A DNA stretch of 64,000 bases from the NCBI GenBank assembly GCA_002794735.1, contig NBAZ01000019.1, positions 248,001-312,000 on the forward strand. Reading direction: 5' to 3'. The position numbers and the translations under genes were made by a program. Shown piece after piece: positions 54,147-64,000 of the stretch; within the stretch, counting starts at the first letter, position 1, and each line of letters opens with the position of its first letter. The notes under the pieces are model-generated. The model saw nothing but the letters and a program-made list of their open reading frames with translations, was not told where the DNA came from and ran no database searches. This DNA comes from Pyrrhoderma lamaoense. Lineage: Eukaryota > Basidiomycota > Agaricomycetes > Hymenochaetales > Hymenochaetaceae.

Positions 54147-54655
54147 ATGAAGTTTGCAACAATTGCTTCTTTTATCGTCTTTCCCCTTCTTGCGGTCGCC
54201 ACTCCCACCCGTCGCTGGGGAGGAGAGCAAACAGTGACTGCAACGACGACTGTAGTGATTACCGCAACGCCCACTGCGACTACAGCGGCTCAATGCAACA
54301 CCGGACCAATTCAGTGCTGTGACTCTACAGAAATGGCTACGACCGAGAACGCAACGTCTCTCTTGGGTCTCCTTGGAATTGTCCTCGAGGACCTCAATGT
54401 CTTACTCGGTATCAACTGCAGCCCCATCTCCGTCATTGGTGTTGGAGGCACATCCTGGTAAAGTCCACAATTATACTTTAGTAACTTCTAAAACTAAAGT
54501 AATTCTTTCAATAGCGACGCCTCTCCCGTTTGTTGCGAAAACAACAACTTCAGTATAGTACATCCAATATATTCAAAAATCAGATAACTTGACTTCTCTT
54601 ATACTTAGATGGTCTCATTTCTATCGGCTGTTCCCCGATTATTATAAACCTCTGA
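54147..54655 (+). CDS. Class I hydrophobin
   Basis: Small secreted amphipathic protein that coats aerial hyphae and fruit bodies with rodlets. Exons 54147-54457, 54515-54552 and 54609-54655 give 131 residues. A signal peptide ([20 protein letters not shown]) is followed by a Thr-rich stretch and the eight cysteines: [10 protein letters not shown], 32 residues, C in [10 protein letters not shown], 12 residues, SCDASPVCC, 12 residues, C in [10 protein letters not shown]. Spacing C-x6-CC-x32-C-x12-C-x5-CC-x12-C is class I. The splice sites split codons twice (C|C and N|N) and both joints are in phase; the unspliced frame would miss the last four cysteines, including the CENNN and GLISIGC segments. 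A TATAAAA box lies 95 bp upstream. Confidence 0.93.
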
Positions 54656-55013
54656 GGTTGCTCGAACGCTTATGAATGCGGTTTGGAAATGTTAGTTACA
54701 GGACGAGTTCGATATGTTACTTTTTGATTGTATAAGTACAGTGTCTTGCACTATATTGTGTTGTATCTGTGATTACGGCCGTGATTCATTTGAATATACG
54801 TGTATGAAATGGTTGAGATAATCACTCTGACGAATAAGTTTCTGTGTTAATTGGCTACGATGTTAATAGCATTGCTTAGCTGATTACGGAAAACAAAGGC
54901 TATTTCTGGTATAAGATGATATTATTCATTTCATTGATATGTTTCACAGATTTACAATAATAGCAGTGGGCGTATGACTTTTACTAATCACTTTATGTTC
55001 AAGATGAGGCAAG
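54656..55013. other. Convergent intergenic spacer
   Basis: 3' flanks of the hydrophobin (+) and the conserved unknown gene (-). AT-rich; no feature is seen. Confidence 0.5.
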
Positions 55014-56921
55014 CTAAGTTAGTTTTGTCCAGGACTTCTCCGTCCAGTAACTTGTGAGAACTTGTAAAACTTTTTCGGAATACCAAAAGTCCTTGGCGCC
55101 ATATGTTTCGACATACACCTGTTCTGGGATGAGTTGAACAAATGTGCCACCGATACCCATTCCAATACAATCTTTGAGTTGGAACGCAAGCGTGGGACTA
55201 ACGAGAAGCCTGATTTGATCCTTTTCTGGGTTATGAACTTTATATGAAGTTTCCGTAGAGCTTGGTTTCTTTAGAAGAATAGGGTTCTGCACTGCGGCCA
55301 AACGTGCTTCCTTTGAAGCAAACTTCTCATATGGTTCAAGAATGATTTCTGCAAACATTTTGATCGGGTCTGAACAAGTAATCGGATATGGGTTTACTGC
55401 TTCAATCGATTCGGACACATTAGCCTTCATATTGCCTGAGAAACTCAGTTTCGGCGAATCGAGATTAGGCATTATTACTTCCGTAATTCTTCGAGTAGAA
55501 TCCTCGACATAGCCAACCCGGTGCGTCAATGGGAGAGTCGTTGGGCCCATTAATTCAATCAAATTATGGATCTCGGGTATTCCCCAGCCTGAATTATCTA
55601 AAATACCCAGTCATCACTAACCGTCCAGCTTGTGAACTGCTCTTTAGAGTCGCCCACAACGGTATCATGATTGTTCTCAACGGGTGTTTCGATTTCAGTT
55701 TCAGTCGTATTACGAACAGGGAAGTCGTCCTCTCCCCAACAGATTCTGTCATTTACTTGGCTCCCGTAAATTGTGGTAAGGCAACGAGATAGCTTGTCGG
55801 GCATTGCAGATGAGATCACCTTCGTCATCGGTAGTTCGCGTCTTGCTAACTTAGCTATTTCGAGGGCCTTCCTTATTTTGTTCTGTTCAGGATGGGCACC
55901 TGTCTTTACCATGTAGTTGAGAAAAAATTCAATGACACGAGGGCAGTCACGAAGGCCGAAATTTTCCCTTTGAAAGTATATCTATAGTTAGAACGTTCTT
56001 CAAATGATTAGGAACAATGCATACCACAGCATTCCGCGATCACGAAAGAACGACGAAAAGAAAATCTTGATCGATTGGTGAGGATCATACATAAATTCCT
56101 GATTGCGTATCATATTAAGAGTACTGTAATGGTCGTACTTGTCTACGAACGTCTGATTTGTTTCGGTCTCTCGGTCTCCTGCCTTCTTGTGTACTAACTC
56201 ATCTAGTTTCTCGATTTCAATGGGAACAGATGTCTGTTTAGATGGACCAAATTCTTCATCGCTATCGGTTGTCTCTTCATTGCTCTTTCGCTTTCTACTT
56301 ATCTTCGGTCTGATTGTGATAGGGTTTAATCCGACTAGGAAGATGAGCTTAAATAAGATCAATAAGTGGAGGATGTTTCTTGATGATGCACATGATTCTC
56401 ACTTGATTGTACCACTCGTTTAGTCGGAGGTCTGGGGGGCCCCAATCCCTTCCCTTTCTGAATTCCTCAAATGCCATTGCTACTGTATCATAGCCTTGCT
56501 TCCTCAGCTTTCTAAACTTAGAGTATTAGATTTACTGTGATAAGTGTGGCAACGTCTTCTCTGCTTACGGATAATTTGGAGCACTGCGAATCCGCTGATC
56601 TTCTCCAACTTCCCATTCTTCGTGCCAGGTATAACGAACACGGATCTCTTGCCCATCGATAATCCTCCTTGATCTCTTCTTTCCAGAGAGCCCACTATTG
56701 TCATGCTTAACGGCTAGAGTGACAGTAGGGATTCCCAATCCGTCTATTTCCATATCCTCATTGAGACTTGATTCAATCTGTATACCAGATGGTTTGAAGT
56801 CTTTGAAAGGTATAATGGATACACCAGGAGGAGGGTTGGGAAAAGGTGGCCATTTGTATATAGGGACACCATCAGCATCATACTCAGCAACGGTTTGTTG
56901 TATGTGAAGTGGGTTGGACAT
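55014..56921 (-). CDS. Conserved basidiomycete protein of unknown function
   Basis: I do not know a function. The minus-strand model from ATG 56921 gives MSNPLHIQQTVAEYDADGVP, IYKWPPFPNPPPGVSIIPFK, a DFKPSGIQI segment and DGLGIPTVTLAVKHDN; an exon with LRKQGYDTVAMAFEEFRKGR DWGPPDLRLNEWYNQ; one with VGLNPITIRPKISRKRKSNE (probable nuclear localisation) and FFSSFFRDRGMLW; one with ENFGLRDCPRVIEFFLNYMV KTGAHPEQNKIRKALEIAKL; and a last one with GPTTLPLTHRVGYVEDSTRR, LDSPKLSFSGNM and DCIGMGIGGTFVQLIPEQVY. Splices are in phase. The YDADGVPIYKWPPFPNPPPG start and FRDRGLLW-like segment recur in Agaricomycete proteins I cannot name. Expect a nuclear or cytoplasmic protein of about 550 residues. Confidence 0.6.
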
Positions 56922-57320
56922 GAGCACTAAGGAAGGTCGGAAATTGCTTAAGATTGATTAGCAAATCAACAACTCAGATCACTATAAACTTTACCTTCAA
57001 GTACTTTGAAAAACTTGTAAAGCGAAAGAATGGTGATTGTCAAAGCAAGAAATTGAGTTTACATATCATAAAGGGCTTCGCTATTTATATTAATCTTTCG
57101 ATGTATTGATTACATGATCTGAAACAAAGAATAGTTGTACACGATGAAGTTGTGGTATGAGGTGTGTGACATTCATCACATCACGTACACGCGTCCGTCA
57201 CAATCACGAGCCCACGAACGACCCTTTTACTAAAACTTATCAGAAAGAACGCGAAACTTCAATTTGATATCGCGAAAATTAAACTAACGTCTTGAAAACA
57301 TACTCTTACGTAGACACTTG
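56922..57320. other. Divergent promoter spacer
   Basis: Spacer between two divergent genes. A CGTCACAATCACGAGC and neighbouring GTCCGTCAC motifs near 57,190-57,210 resemble TGACG-type bZIP sites. No gene. Confidence 0.4.
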
Positions 57321-58734
57321 ATGGTATTTGGACTTTTTAGCAAGAGCAAAGAACAAGTAAACGTCGGTGAAGCCGCAGACGAGTCTCAAGATGCTAACCT
57401 CAATCCGCCGTCACCCCTTTCTGTTTCGGCGGAAATTGTTCCTCCACAATCACCGAATTCCACAGGAGATGGCACAATCTCACGTCCCTTAAAACGTTCT
57501 CGCTCACCATCACAAGATCACAAAACCAGTGAAGGCCAACAGGAGGATTCAAAGCTTCCTGGCAACCCCATTGAGCTCCTTAAACGAATAAAAACTATAC
57601 CACCCAAGGTAATACGTGACTATCTTGTTACACGCATTCCGAAGGCGCCTCCTAATGAATCTGATGCACTCGTATCGTTTTTCGTGGACTTAGCTCCTCC
57701 TCCGAAAATACACTGTGTGAGATGTCATCAAGACTATGTTGATGTTGAGAACTCGGATCGAAGCTGCCACGTGCCTCACGATGACGAAAGTGCAGTTGTC
57801 GAACATGTTGGGAACATCAGGAATAAAGGAAGTACATATGAAACACTTTGGGGTGCTGTAATAAAGTAGTTGAGGTATGCATGACTTTTTGTCTTTACTG
57901 TATTAATGGATCTGGTACTTGTTACTACAATGCTAAAGACGACTCGTCTAGGGTGACGGTGATCAAGGGCCTCCTGATGGCTGGTGCTATGAAGGCTTTC
58001 ATACAACAGATATTAAACGTGCTCGTTTTCGTGCGGATTCTTCTGTTAGTGATGATAAGCTCATCCCATGCACTCGTTTGCGATGCTTTAATGCGGGTGC
58101 TATAGACGGGACTCGTGGCCGCAGTCAGCGTGCGGCAGCGCGTAAAAATTTTCGGGAAGAAAGCGATGAAGAAGAATACGACGAGCGGGAACTCGTTCGT
58201 GAAGCTCAAGCGCTTGCTTGTGATAGCGATGCCGGAACGAGTGCTAGTGCAAAGAAAAGGGTTGGGCCCAGGGGCCGCAAGAAAGCGGGAGATACACCAC
58301 TTAATAAGAAGACGGATAACGATGCATCTTCGACACTGAGTCTAACCCCAAACTCAAATACAAGGAGGAAAAGTGAGGTGGAGGGCATAAAGCCGAAGTC
58401 CAAATCTAGAATATCTGAGGTCAAAGAGATCTCTTCTACCCTAGGTCACTCCACTACGGATACAGATGCCGTTGGAGAAATCGATATGAACATGGATGCA
58501 CTTCCAACCCTTGAGGTCCAGGATCTAACAAAAACTAGCGCTGACTCTGAACAGAAGCAAAAGCAAAAGCAACCGAGGAAACCAAGGAAGAGCGCCGGTA
58601 CAGATGGAGCAAAGTACATTCCGCCAAAAGATGAGGATAAGATGAGCGATGTATCTATGGAGGACGAGCGGCCGAAACGCAAGAAGGCAAGAAGACGAAA
58701 ATCTGCTGTGGCAAATGAGGATGCCAAAACTTAA
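57321..58734 (+). CDS. CHORD-like zinc protein
   Basis: Starts MVFGLFSKSKEQ (ATG 57321) with a Ser/Pro-rich leader (PLKRSRSPSQDH), a KVIRDYLVTRIPKAPPNESD helix, then HCVRCHQDYVDVENSDRSCH, ETLWGCCNKVVEG and DGDQGPPDGWCYEGFHTTDI. The ligand order C-x2-C, C-x3-H, CC, C-x3-H resembles CHORD zinc modules (CxxxC, SCxxHP, WSCC, CxxGxH) but is not identical. A basic, Lys-rich tail of about 200 residues (KKRVGPRGRKKAGDT, KRKKARRRKS) ends at 58734, with nuclear-signal-like clusters. One base is missing at GGGG, 57850-57853: ETLWG runs in one frame and CCNKVVEG in the next, after which a 77-bp GTATGC..TCTAG intron joins in phase. The function is unknown; CHORD proteins often act as HSP90 co-chaperones. 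Confidence 0.62.
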
Positions 58735-59287
58735 GTGGATTTCGGTTATTCCATCTTTTGGTTCTAGCTTGACTGAGGTTGACCGATGCTTCTCAAATTC
58801 TTGCCAATACGATTCGTTCCCGAGAGCCATAGTGTCCATGTCGAATTTATGCAAGTTCTTTGAACACATAATGTTTTACGTGTAGTTATCTTCAGCATCC
58901 GTTGTCGTTGCTCCACATTGAACCGTTTTTGGCACAGATTTCATCTTTTCTATCTTAGTTATTGGATATTTTTGTTAAACTTATCAAAGTATTTGTTGTT
59001 ATTGATATCGATTGTTAACCCACCCATCTTCATTTCCCTATTCTAGTCAGTAATATACGACCATCATTTCTATATTCAGCCCTCCGGTTACAAGAAGGAC
59101 GCTTTATGGCGCAACTCTGAAAAGAAATGGGGTACTATATGAAGCTTTTTTTGTGTTATGATAGAACATCAGGCCGGCATGAACTCCGTTCCGGGGGTTT
59201 CCAATCTCTTTAATTTCGGAGACTCGTAACGACTTGTATCGGTGTTCTGTTTGAACTCGTACGTATAGTATCAACCTTCTGTGCCAG
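58735..59287. other. Left part of the gene-poor region
   Basis: AT-rich spacer, no supported gene. A possible exon reading MNSVPGVSNLFNFGDS (59179-59227) ends at a GTAACG donor and would splice to the ORF at 59288, but in a different frame from that entry. Confidence 0.35.
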
Positions 59288-59515
59288 GTTCATGAGTTTC
59301 CCGCACAACTTATCAGGGTCTACGGTGATAGCAAAGCTCTCTCTTCCCATGCTCTTTACTGCATGCTTCTTAAGCCTAATCAGTGCACTTCATTAAAACG
59401 GTATGATCAAGACACGATGATACTGAATTGGGGGACCAATACAAAAGGGTTTTCCAGTTTCATAGAAGCTCTCATCCAGTTATATGCAGGAAAGTCTGAA
59501 CTTCGAGAGAATTGA
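59288..59515 (+). CDS. Possible terminal exon of an unknown gene
   Basis: An open frame of 75 codons preceded by an AG acceptor (CTGTGCCAG). It reads VHEFPAQLIRVYGDSKALSS, LYCMLLKPNQCTSLKRYDQD, TMILNWGTNTKGFSSFIEAL and IQLYAGKSELREN before TGA. No domain is recognised. A second frame, one base on, is also open for 38 codons. Without a clear 5' exon this remains a weak call, though the composition looks like protein. Confidence 0.25.
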   Translation, partial: VHEFPAQLIRVYGDSKALSSHALYCMLLKPNQCTSLKRYDQDTMILNWGTNTKGFSSFIEALIQLYAGKSELREN

Positions 59516-60944
59516 TGTGTCTGTAGGCGTCTCCACGCTACTTGGTACCTTGCGTATTTTCCTGGCCATATGACTGTAAGCGTGGAAAGTCAAATCTGAG
59601 TGTGCAGAAGAAATAACGAGACAGAAAGGAAAAAAATTGAGATCTCGGTAGTGCATTGATTACCTACCGGGCTCGGGCTTTAGCCACCAAGTTTCAGGAA
59701 GATGCCGACACTTCTCGTAAAGTTTTCATTATAGCAGAGCGAAATCCACGCTACAAGGTATGTTGTAAAGTCGTCTGACTGCAATGACAATGTACGAGAG
59801 GAATGTTAAGGGTTTAGGTTTATAGAAACCAAAGATAGTTTGCCGATAAGAAAGGATCCTTAGTCCTGAGACCATGAATCCTGGATACTGGTCTCGAGGT
59901 GATGTCCCTTGAGCCAACTTACTGATCCTTAGGGTCAGATGCTATTCTTTTTTCAAATACATTGCGGGCAGTTTAGGTGTTCAAAATCATCACGACTCTT
60001 GTGTGAATTATGAGAAGCCATCGCGTCGCAATATTGAAGGTATCAAGCTGAGTTCTAATTGCAAGGGTCATGAATTCAACCAGAGACAAAGTTCCTGTAT
60101 CACTTTAATCAATAATTTACGAGATAGAAGTAAGTATTGACGAGAAGTAACATCGTGTTTCATGCGTGATCGATCCTCCCAAGGTATTAAGCAGTAGGTT
60201 ATGTGGATATCTCACGAGGTTGTAAGTATGATTAAAGGAGAAGAAGGGAATACTAGAGGTAAAATAAGCATTATGAGACGATCGGATATCGCCAGAACTT
60301 CCTTCCGCTCAGACTCCGATTGCGTATCTTTCCTGGAAAGGTCTAGATGAAAACATTGACTCTTATGGACAACACAACATTCATATCACAGTAAAGAGGA
60401 TTCGGTAGATGCCCGACACCCATTTTGAAAAAATGTGAAAAAGTACTTAAAATCTCCCCCAAAAAATTATGTATTCTAGAAAAGCCAAGGCTTCATACGG
60501 TGTTTATGGCGTCTATGAATTCGCGGCTCCAAAGCAAGTGTTAAGCACAAGTATGTAGCACGAGAACCATGAGTGCCATTGATTGACGTTAACGTCGTTT
60601 AAACAAGATAAGAGAGGTGCTACAAGGCGCTTATGGATCTGTAAAAGGAATATATATACGACCGAAATCATAGTAAATCTAAGAATAACAGTCTTATAAA
60701 AAATTTGGGGTATAAAGGGTCATACTGAGCTTACTACTCTACCAAGTTAGTGGAGCAATCCCCCCAACCCGTTCTCCCTACCTGTCAGTTGGCACTACCC
60801 ATCCTCTCTCTCCTGTCAGCATCTATCTATCCCTCTTTGTCCCTACTTCATCCTTACTCTTACTTTGAACGATGGTTCACTGTTGAGTATCATGGTTTAT
60901 CAGTTATCCAGAGGCCTGCAGAATGCTACATTGATGTTGTAAAC
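59516..60944. other. Gene-poor region
   Basis: AT-rich; no gene, RNA or transposon protein is recognised in any frame. Likely non-coding or fully decayed. Confidence 0.4.
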
Positions 60945-61262
60945 TCATGCCGAGCGAGCTAGATTTCCGTAATCCACCTGAGTGCGTTGAGTTCTCGGAC
61001 ATCCCGAGTACTTGTATAACACAACCAGATGTTTCGGAAGCGGCTCGTCGGCATGAAAGAGCTTCGAGATGTCCCAACCATGCACACTCCTATAACACAA
61101 CCACTTAGTGAACCTTGTTGTCACTATCCTTACACAAAAGAGTATACGATGTGCAACATAGAGATAGCATTTTACTGAACAGGCGAGATAACACACCTCT
61201 AAAAACGGATTCGGAGTCCCGACATTTGCCCACAAAGGTATTCCTTTCCTCTTGGCGAACAC
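60945..61262 (-). CDS. Possible hypothetical protein
   Basis: An ATG frame of 105 codons, MFAKRKGIPLWANVGTPNPF first and HLVVLYKYSGCPRTQRTQVD near the end. A GTGTGT donor after FLE and a TTATAG acceptor would make a 99-bp intron and a different C-terminal frame (ECAWLGHLEALSCRRAASET), so the true product is open. No family is seen. Confidence 0.25.
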   Translation of the reverse strand: MFAKRKGIPLWANVGTPNPFLEVCYLACSVKCYLYVAHRILFCVRIVTTRFTKWLCYRSVHGWDISKLFHADEPLPKHLVVLYKYSGCPRTQRTQVDYGNLARSA

Positions 61263-62615
61263 AAGGTAAGGAGAAATATGATTCGTAAACAGGCTCTTGC
61301 TAATCGCCGCCGTTCTCTTATTTTTGAGAAGTCTTCTGCAAAGCAGCGCTAAAGCATATTCTGTTTTAACGAGGAAGCCACACGACCAGGACCCTTCATA
61401 AAGGTCCGTATCCTACAAGGTTACCACTCAGGAGAGGGCACCTTAACCTATTCGCCAAGGTCATCAGAGCTTACAGTTACAATAGCGGAAATGGACGGCA
61501 TGGCGAGAACTCGAAAAAGCTTAGGAAAACCATTTAGTGGGCGAGTAAAAGCTTCTGTCATTTCGCTGAAATAAAAATGTGTTTTGTAGGGGCAGACGTC
61601 GGTTCCTCATCCACGTTTTTGATCACCATAAGCCACGCTCACCACGCAACACTTGTTGATGAAAAGAATCCGGAATACTCCCAGGTGGGACCTACGGGAG
61701 AACCAGAAATACGTACGTAAAAGCCAGATGTAGATAGAGGAATAGAAGAATAATGTCCTTTGATTACAACCAATGCGACCTGAAAACGGATGAGTACTTT
61801 CCATTAAATGGACTTTGAATTCGCCTTGAGCCACACCGAAACAAGGGTTGTCTCTTTGAGAATGATTAACCGATAAAATTAAAAATTAGTCACATGTGAT
61901 CGTCATGGTTTATAGCTGATTAATAATTATTATTAAGCATTAAAGTTTACTTTTTATATAGCATAAACTCAAATCGGCCTCAGATAGGTTAGCTGTTTCT
62001 AAGATCGTGTTTCCAAGATCACGCAACTCAAGTGTAGTTAGTATTTATCAGTATATTCGTTAATATTAGAAGACCGAGATACGTGATGCTTGCATTAAAT
62101 TTGAAAGGCTAGGTACACTCCGATTGCAAATTACACCCATCATCCAGTACCTCCACAAGCTGATGTATGACGGTTACAAGTACCTTGGGTACTATAAACC
62201 AGTACATATAATTCACACGGGGAGGTAGCGGTAATAGATACCACGCTGTTGCTGTCGGGGATGTTGCTTAGTGTCGTCATAGTGTACAGAACTCAAAAGA
62301 AATATAAGAAGACCCAAAAAAGAGAAAGAGATTAGGGGATGAAGTGTAGTTAAGAGACATCAGTACAAGTCCTGGAAACCTTCGTGAACGTCATCGAACA
62401 GTTGCATCGGAGGAGTTTTGTGAGGAGTGTGGGAATAATCATGCCAGTCCGGGAATAGGTATGTCTTAAAAGTAAGAAAGGGAAACTGAGATACATATCG
62501 AGACGCTAATAGAGGTGTTGGGAAATTTTAGAAGTCAACTGATCGAAAAATTTATCAGTAGACTGTGTCCAGAAGATTCAAAAGTTGTTGAGGTCACTTA
62601 CCAAGTCCCGAATCT
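61263..62615. other. Gene-poor region
   Basis: No supported gene. A short minus-strand frame at 61607-61834 is hydrophobic and starts on TTG. Contains TATTAATAATTATTATTAAGC near 61,917-61,937. Confidence 0.4.
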
Positions 62616-64000
62616 CTAGAAATCATCCTCAAAAGGGAGTTCCTCCTTCCGGGCAAAGGTATAGTATAGTCGCTCAAATAAATTATAACCGCTGTCATAG
62701 AGTTCTGACTGAGCGGCAGAGAAGAAGTACTCAACTTCCTGCTGCGATTTCCCTGCTCGATACCATAATGGATGGGTGGAGAGCAACGCGTGCATAATGT
62801 TTTCGCGAGCCATAGTTCCGATCTCCTTCTGAAATTCATCTTCTTCCCAGTCTCCGACGGGGATGCTCGTAACAGTATCTTCAACCACCGAGAAACCCCC
62901 CATTTCTCTAAGGTAAGAACCCACAAGTGGCATACAGTTTACATCTATCCCTTGAGAACAAAGCTCCCGATAAACATGGTTTACGTGTTCCCAAACCCCA
63001 GGAATAGAGTCATAGGGATCCGAACCGTCACGCATCCATAGAGCCATCTCAAGATCGATCACAACAAGGATTCCGCCTGGTTTCAGTAATCTTTTCGCAT
63101 CCTGAAGCCATGCTTTAAAGTTTCGACTCTGAAATATTATTTTCAATGTCAGCGAGATAAGACATGGTGAGAAGGAACTAGGAAAGAAAGTAAATTCAAG
63201 AAGATACCGACAAATTTGAAAGTCCCGTTCATATGAATCAGATCATATGATTCGTCCTTACCGTGAAAACCTCCATGAAGGTCGTATACCTCCAGTTGGA
63301 GATTAGGAAGGTGAGGATGTCTGGTAGGCACGAAGTTACATCCAGTGAATTTGACATGCGGATATTCTTTCGCCATATCATCGATCCTGTTGAGCCAAGC
63401 CAGTACTAAGCGAAGATCTAAAAGTCAGCAATAAAAGGAAATAACACACCATGGGGAATTACTTATAACATCAAGTACCCGGATACTTGCCTCATAAGGG
63501 GGGTTAAGGAGCTCGTTAATTTCTTCGTAGTTGTTATCACCTGCAACCAACTTGACCAAGGTGTATTGATTATTCACCCGTCGCATCTCGGCATTATCGA
63601 CAGGCATTACAACAGGCATAGTCGGCTACAGAGTAAAAATCAAATTCAGAGATAGCATGTTCTGATATTCAGTTGCCACATGAATAAACACGTAATTTGT
63701 ATATGCTCACCAGTGAAGGAAACATCCTTCCCGCCTCCTCTCTGTAATATCCTATTCCCCAGATTTCAACAGGGTTACTCTATATTAGATACTGATTAAA
63801 TTCACGATACATACCGACGGATTCAGTACTATTTACACTAGTCATCGAAGAAGCATCCGAAAACGGCGAAACTTCACGCCTCGATCGTTGTCGGTTCGCA
63901 TCAAGTGGCGGAGTACGGGGAGGAGACATGGGTAACTCGATCGGGTTCGGCCCATAGTTAGCAAACTCCATATCGTACTCCGGTTCCATATCTGCATAAT
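62616..64000 (-). CDS. LaeA-like SAM methyltransferase (partial at edge)
   Basis: Class I S-adenosylmethionine methyltransferase of the fungal type related to LaeA, a regulator of secondary metabolism and development. Reading leftwards from the right edge: a Ser/Pro-rich start (ELPMSPPRTPPLDANRQRSR), MPVVMPVDNAEMRRVNNQYT, YEASIRVLDV, WLNRIDDMAKEYPHVKFTGC, LQLEVYDLHGGFHGKDESYD LIHMNGTFKFV, NFKAWLQDAKRLLKPGGILV VIDLE, and a tail from NIMHALLSTHPLWYRAGKSQ to FARKEELPFEDDF. Post-motif elements LLKPGG and DLIHMNG are typical. Motif I is unusual: after VLDV the expected GxGxG is not found across the intron (63,390-63,470), and GCNFVPT has Asn where an acidic residue normally binds the SAM ribose. 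So SAM binding may be altered, or the splice is misread. The frame is open to the window edge, so the true start may lie outside. Confidence 0.75.

Noticed and set aside
58446..58869. Minus-strand hydrophobic ORFs in the CHORD-like gene tail
   Set aside because: Antisense of a Lys/Ser-rich coding region, which yields Phe/Leu/Ser-rich shadows.
58735..62615. Decayed transposon
   Set aside because: The region is gene-poor and AT-rich, but I find no terminal repeats, target-site duplications or transposase or reverse-transcriptase motifs.

Overview
This window reads as nuclear DNA of a basidiomycete fungus, most likely an Agaricomycete. The reasons are genes cut by many introns of about 45-120 bp with GT..AG ends, a class I hydrophobin with the eight-cysteine pattern, two DUF6593-like proteins, a fungal TMEM135-like protein and a typical fungal ERG11. 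Intergenic DNA is AT-rich. I do not assign a species. No rRNA, tRNA, CRISPR array, bacterial operon or recognisable transposon protein is visible.

Layout. 0-7 kb: a small unknown gene, a TMEM135-like membrane protein (+), CHS5 (-) and ribosomal protein S12 (+), the last two divergent. 7-19 kb: SMC5 (+), exosome subunit RRP43 (-), a BTB protein (+), ERG11/CYP51 (+) and NEDD8/RUB1 (-). 19-30 kb: a gene-poor stretch with two possible orphan ORFs, then a BOI-type polarity scaffold (SH3-SAM-PH plus a CH-like C-terminus) and a TTC27/EMW1-type TPR protein. 30-47 kb: DUF6593-like, EMC6, HAM1/ITPase, a GT17 glycosyltransferase, REV1, the U5 snRNP WD40 protein, a GFA/CENP-V protein, a NUP42-like FG nucleoporin and ATG22. 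47-59 kb: a fragment resembling fungal FunK1 kinases, a second DUF6593-like protein, a divergent 14-3-3, U1-C, the hydrophobin, a conserved unknown protein and a CHORD-like zinc protein. 59-62.6 kb is gene-poor. A LaeA-like methyltransferase runs off the right edge.

The genes are mostly unrelated housekeeping functions: translation, splicing, RNA decay, chromosome maintenance, translesion synthesis, sterol synthesis, secretion and polarity. Neighbours do not form a pathway. CHS5 and BOI both act in polarised growth, SMC5 and REV1 both act in genome maintenance, and U1-C and the U5 40K protein are both spliceosomal, but none of these pairs is adjacent.

The strongest unexpected signal is technical. 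In at least nine places, spread over seven conserved genes, the reading frame breaks by exactly one missing base, each time inside or beside a short run of G or C. The genes are CHS5, ERG11, BOI (three times), REV1, the U5 WD40 gene, U1-C and the CHORD-like gene. Three more places are possible. No such break was found at A/T runs. This looks like homopolymer shortening in an uncorrected long-read consensus rather than decay, and it matters for any automated annotation of this sequence. Biological points of interest are a REV1 without its usual BRCT domain, a 14-3-3 with a changed ligand-contact residue, a kinase-like fragment lacking the catalytic HRD, very small coding exons (a 3-nt ATG exon and a 12-nt internal exon), a GC-AG intron in SMC5 and a CH-like domain fused to the BOI scaffold.
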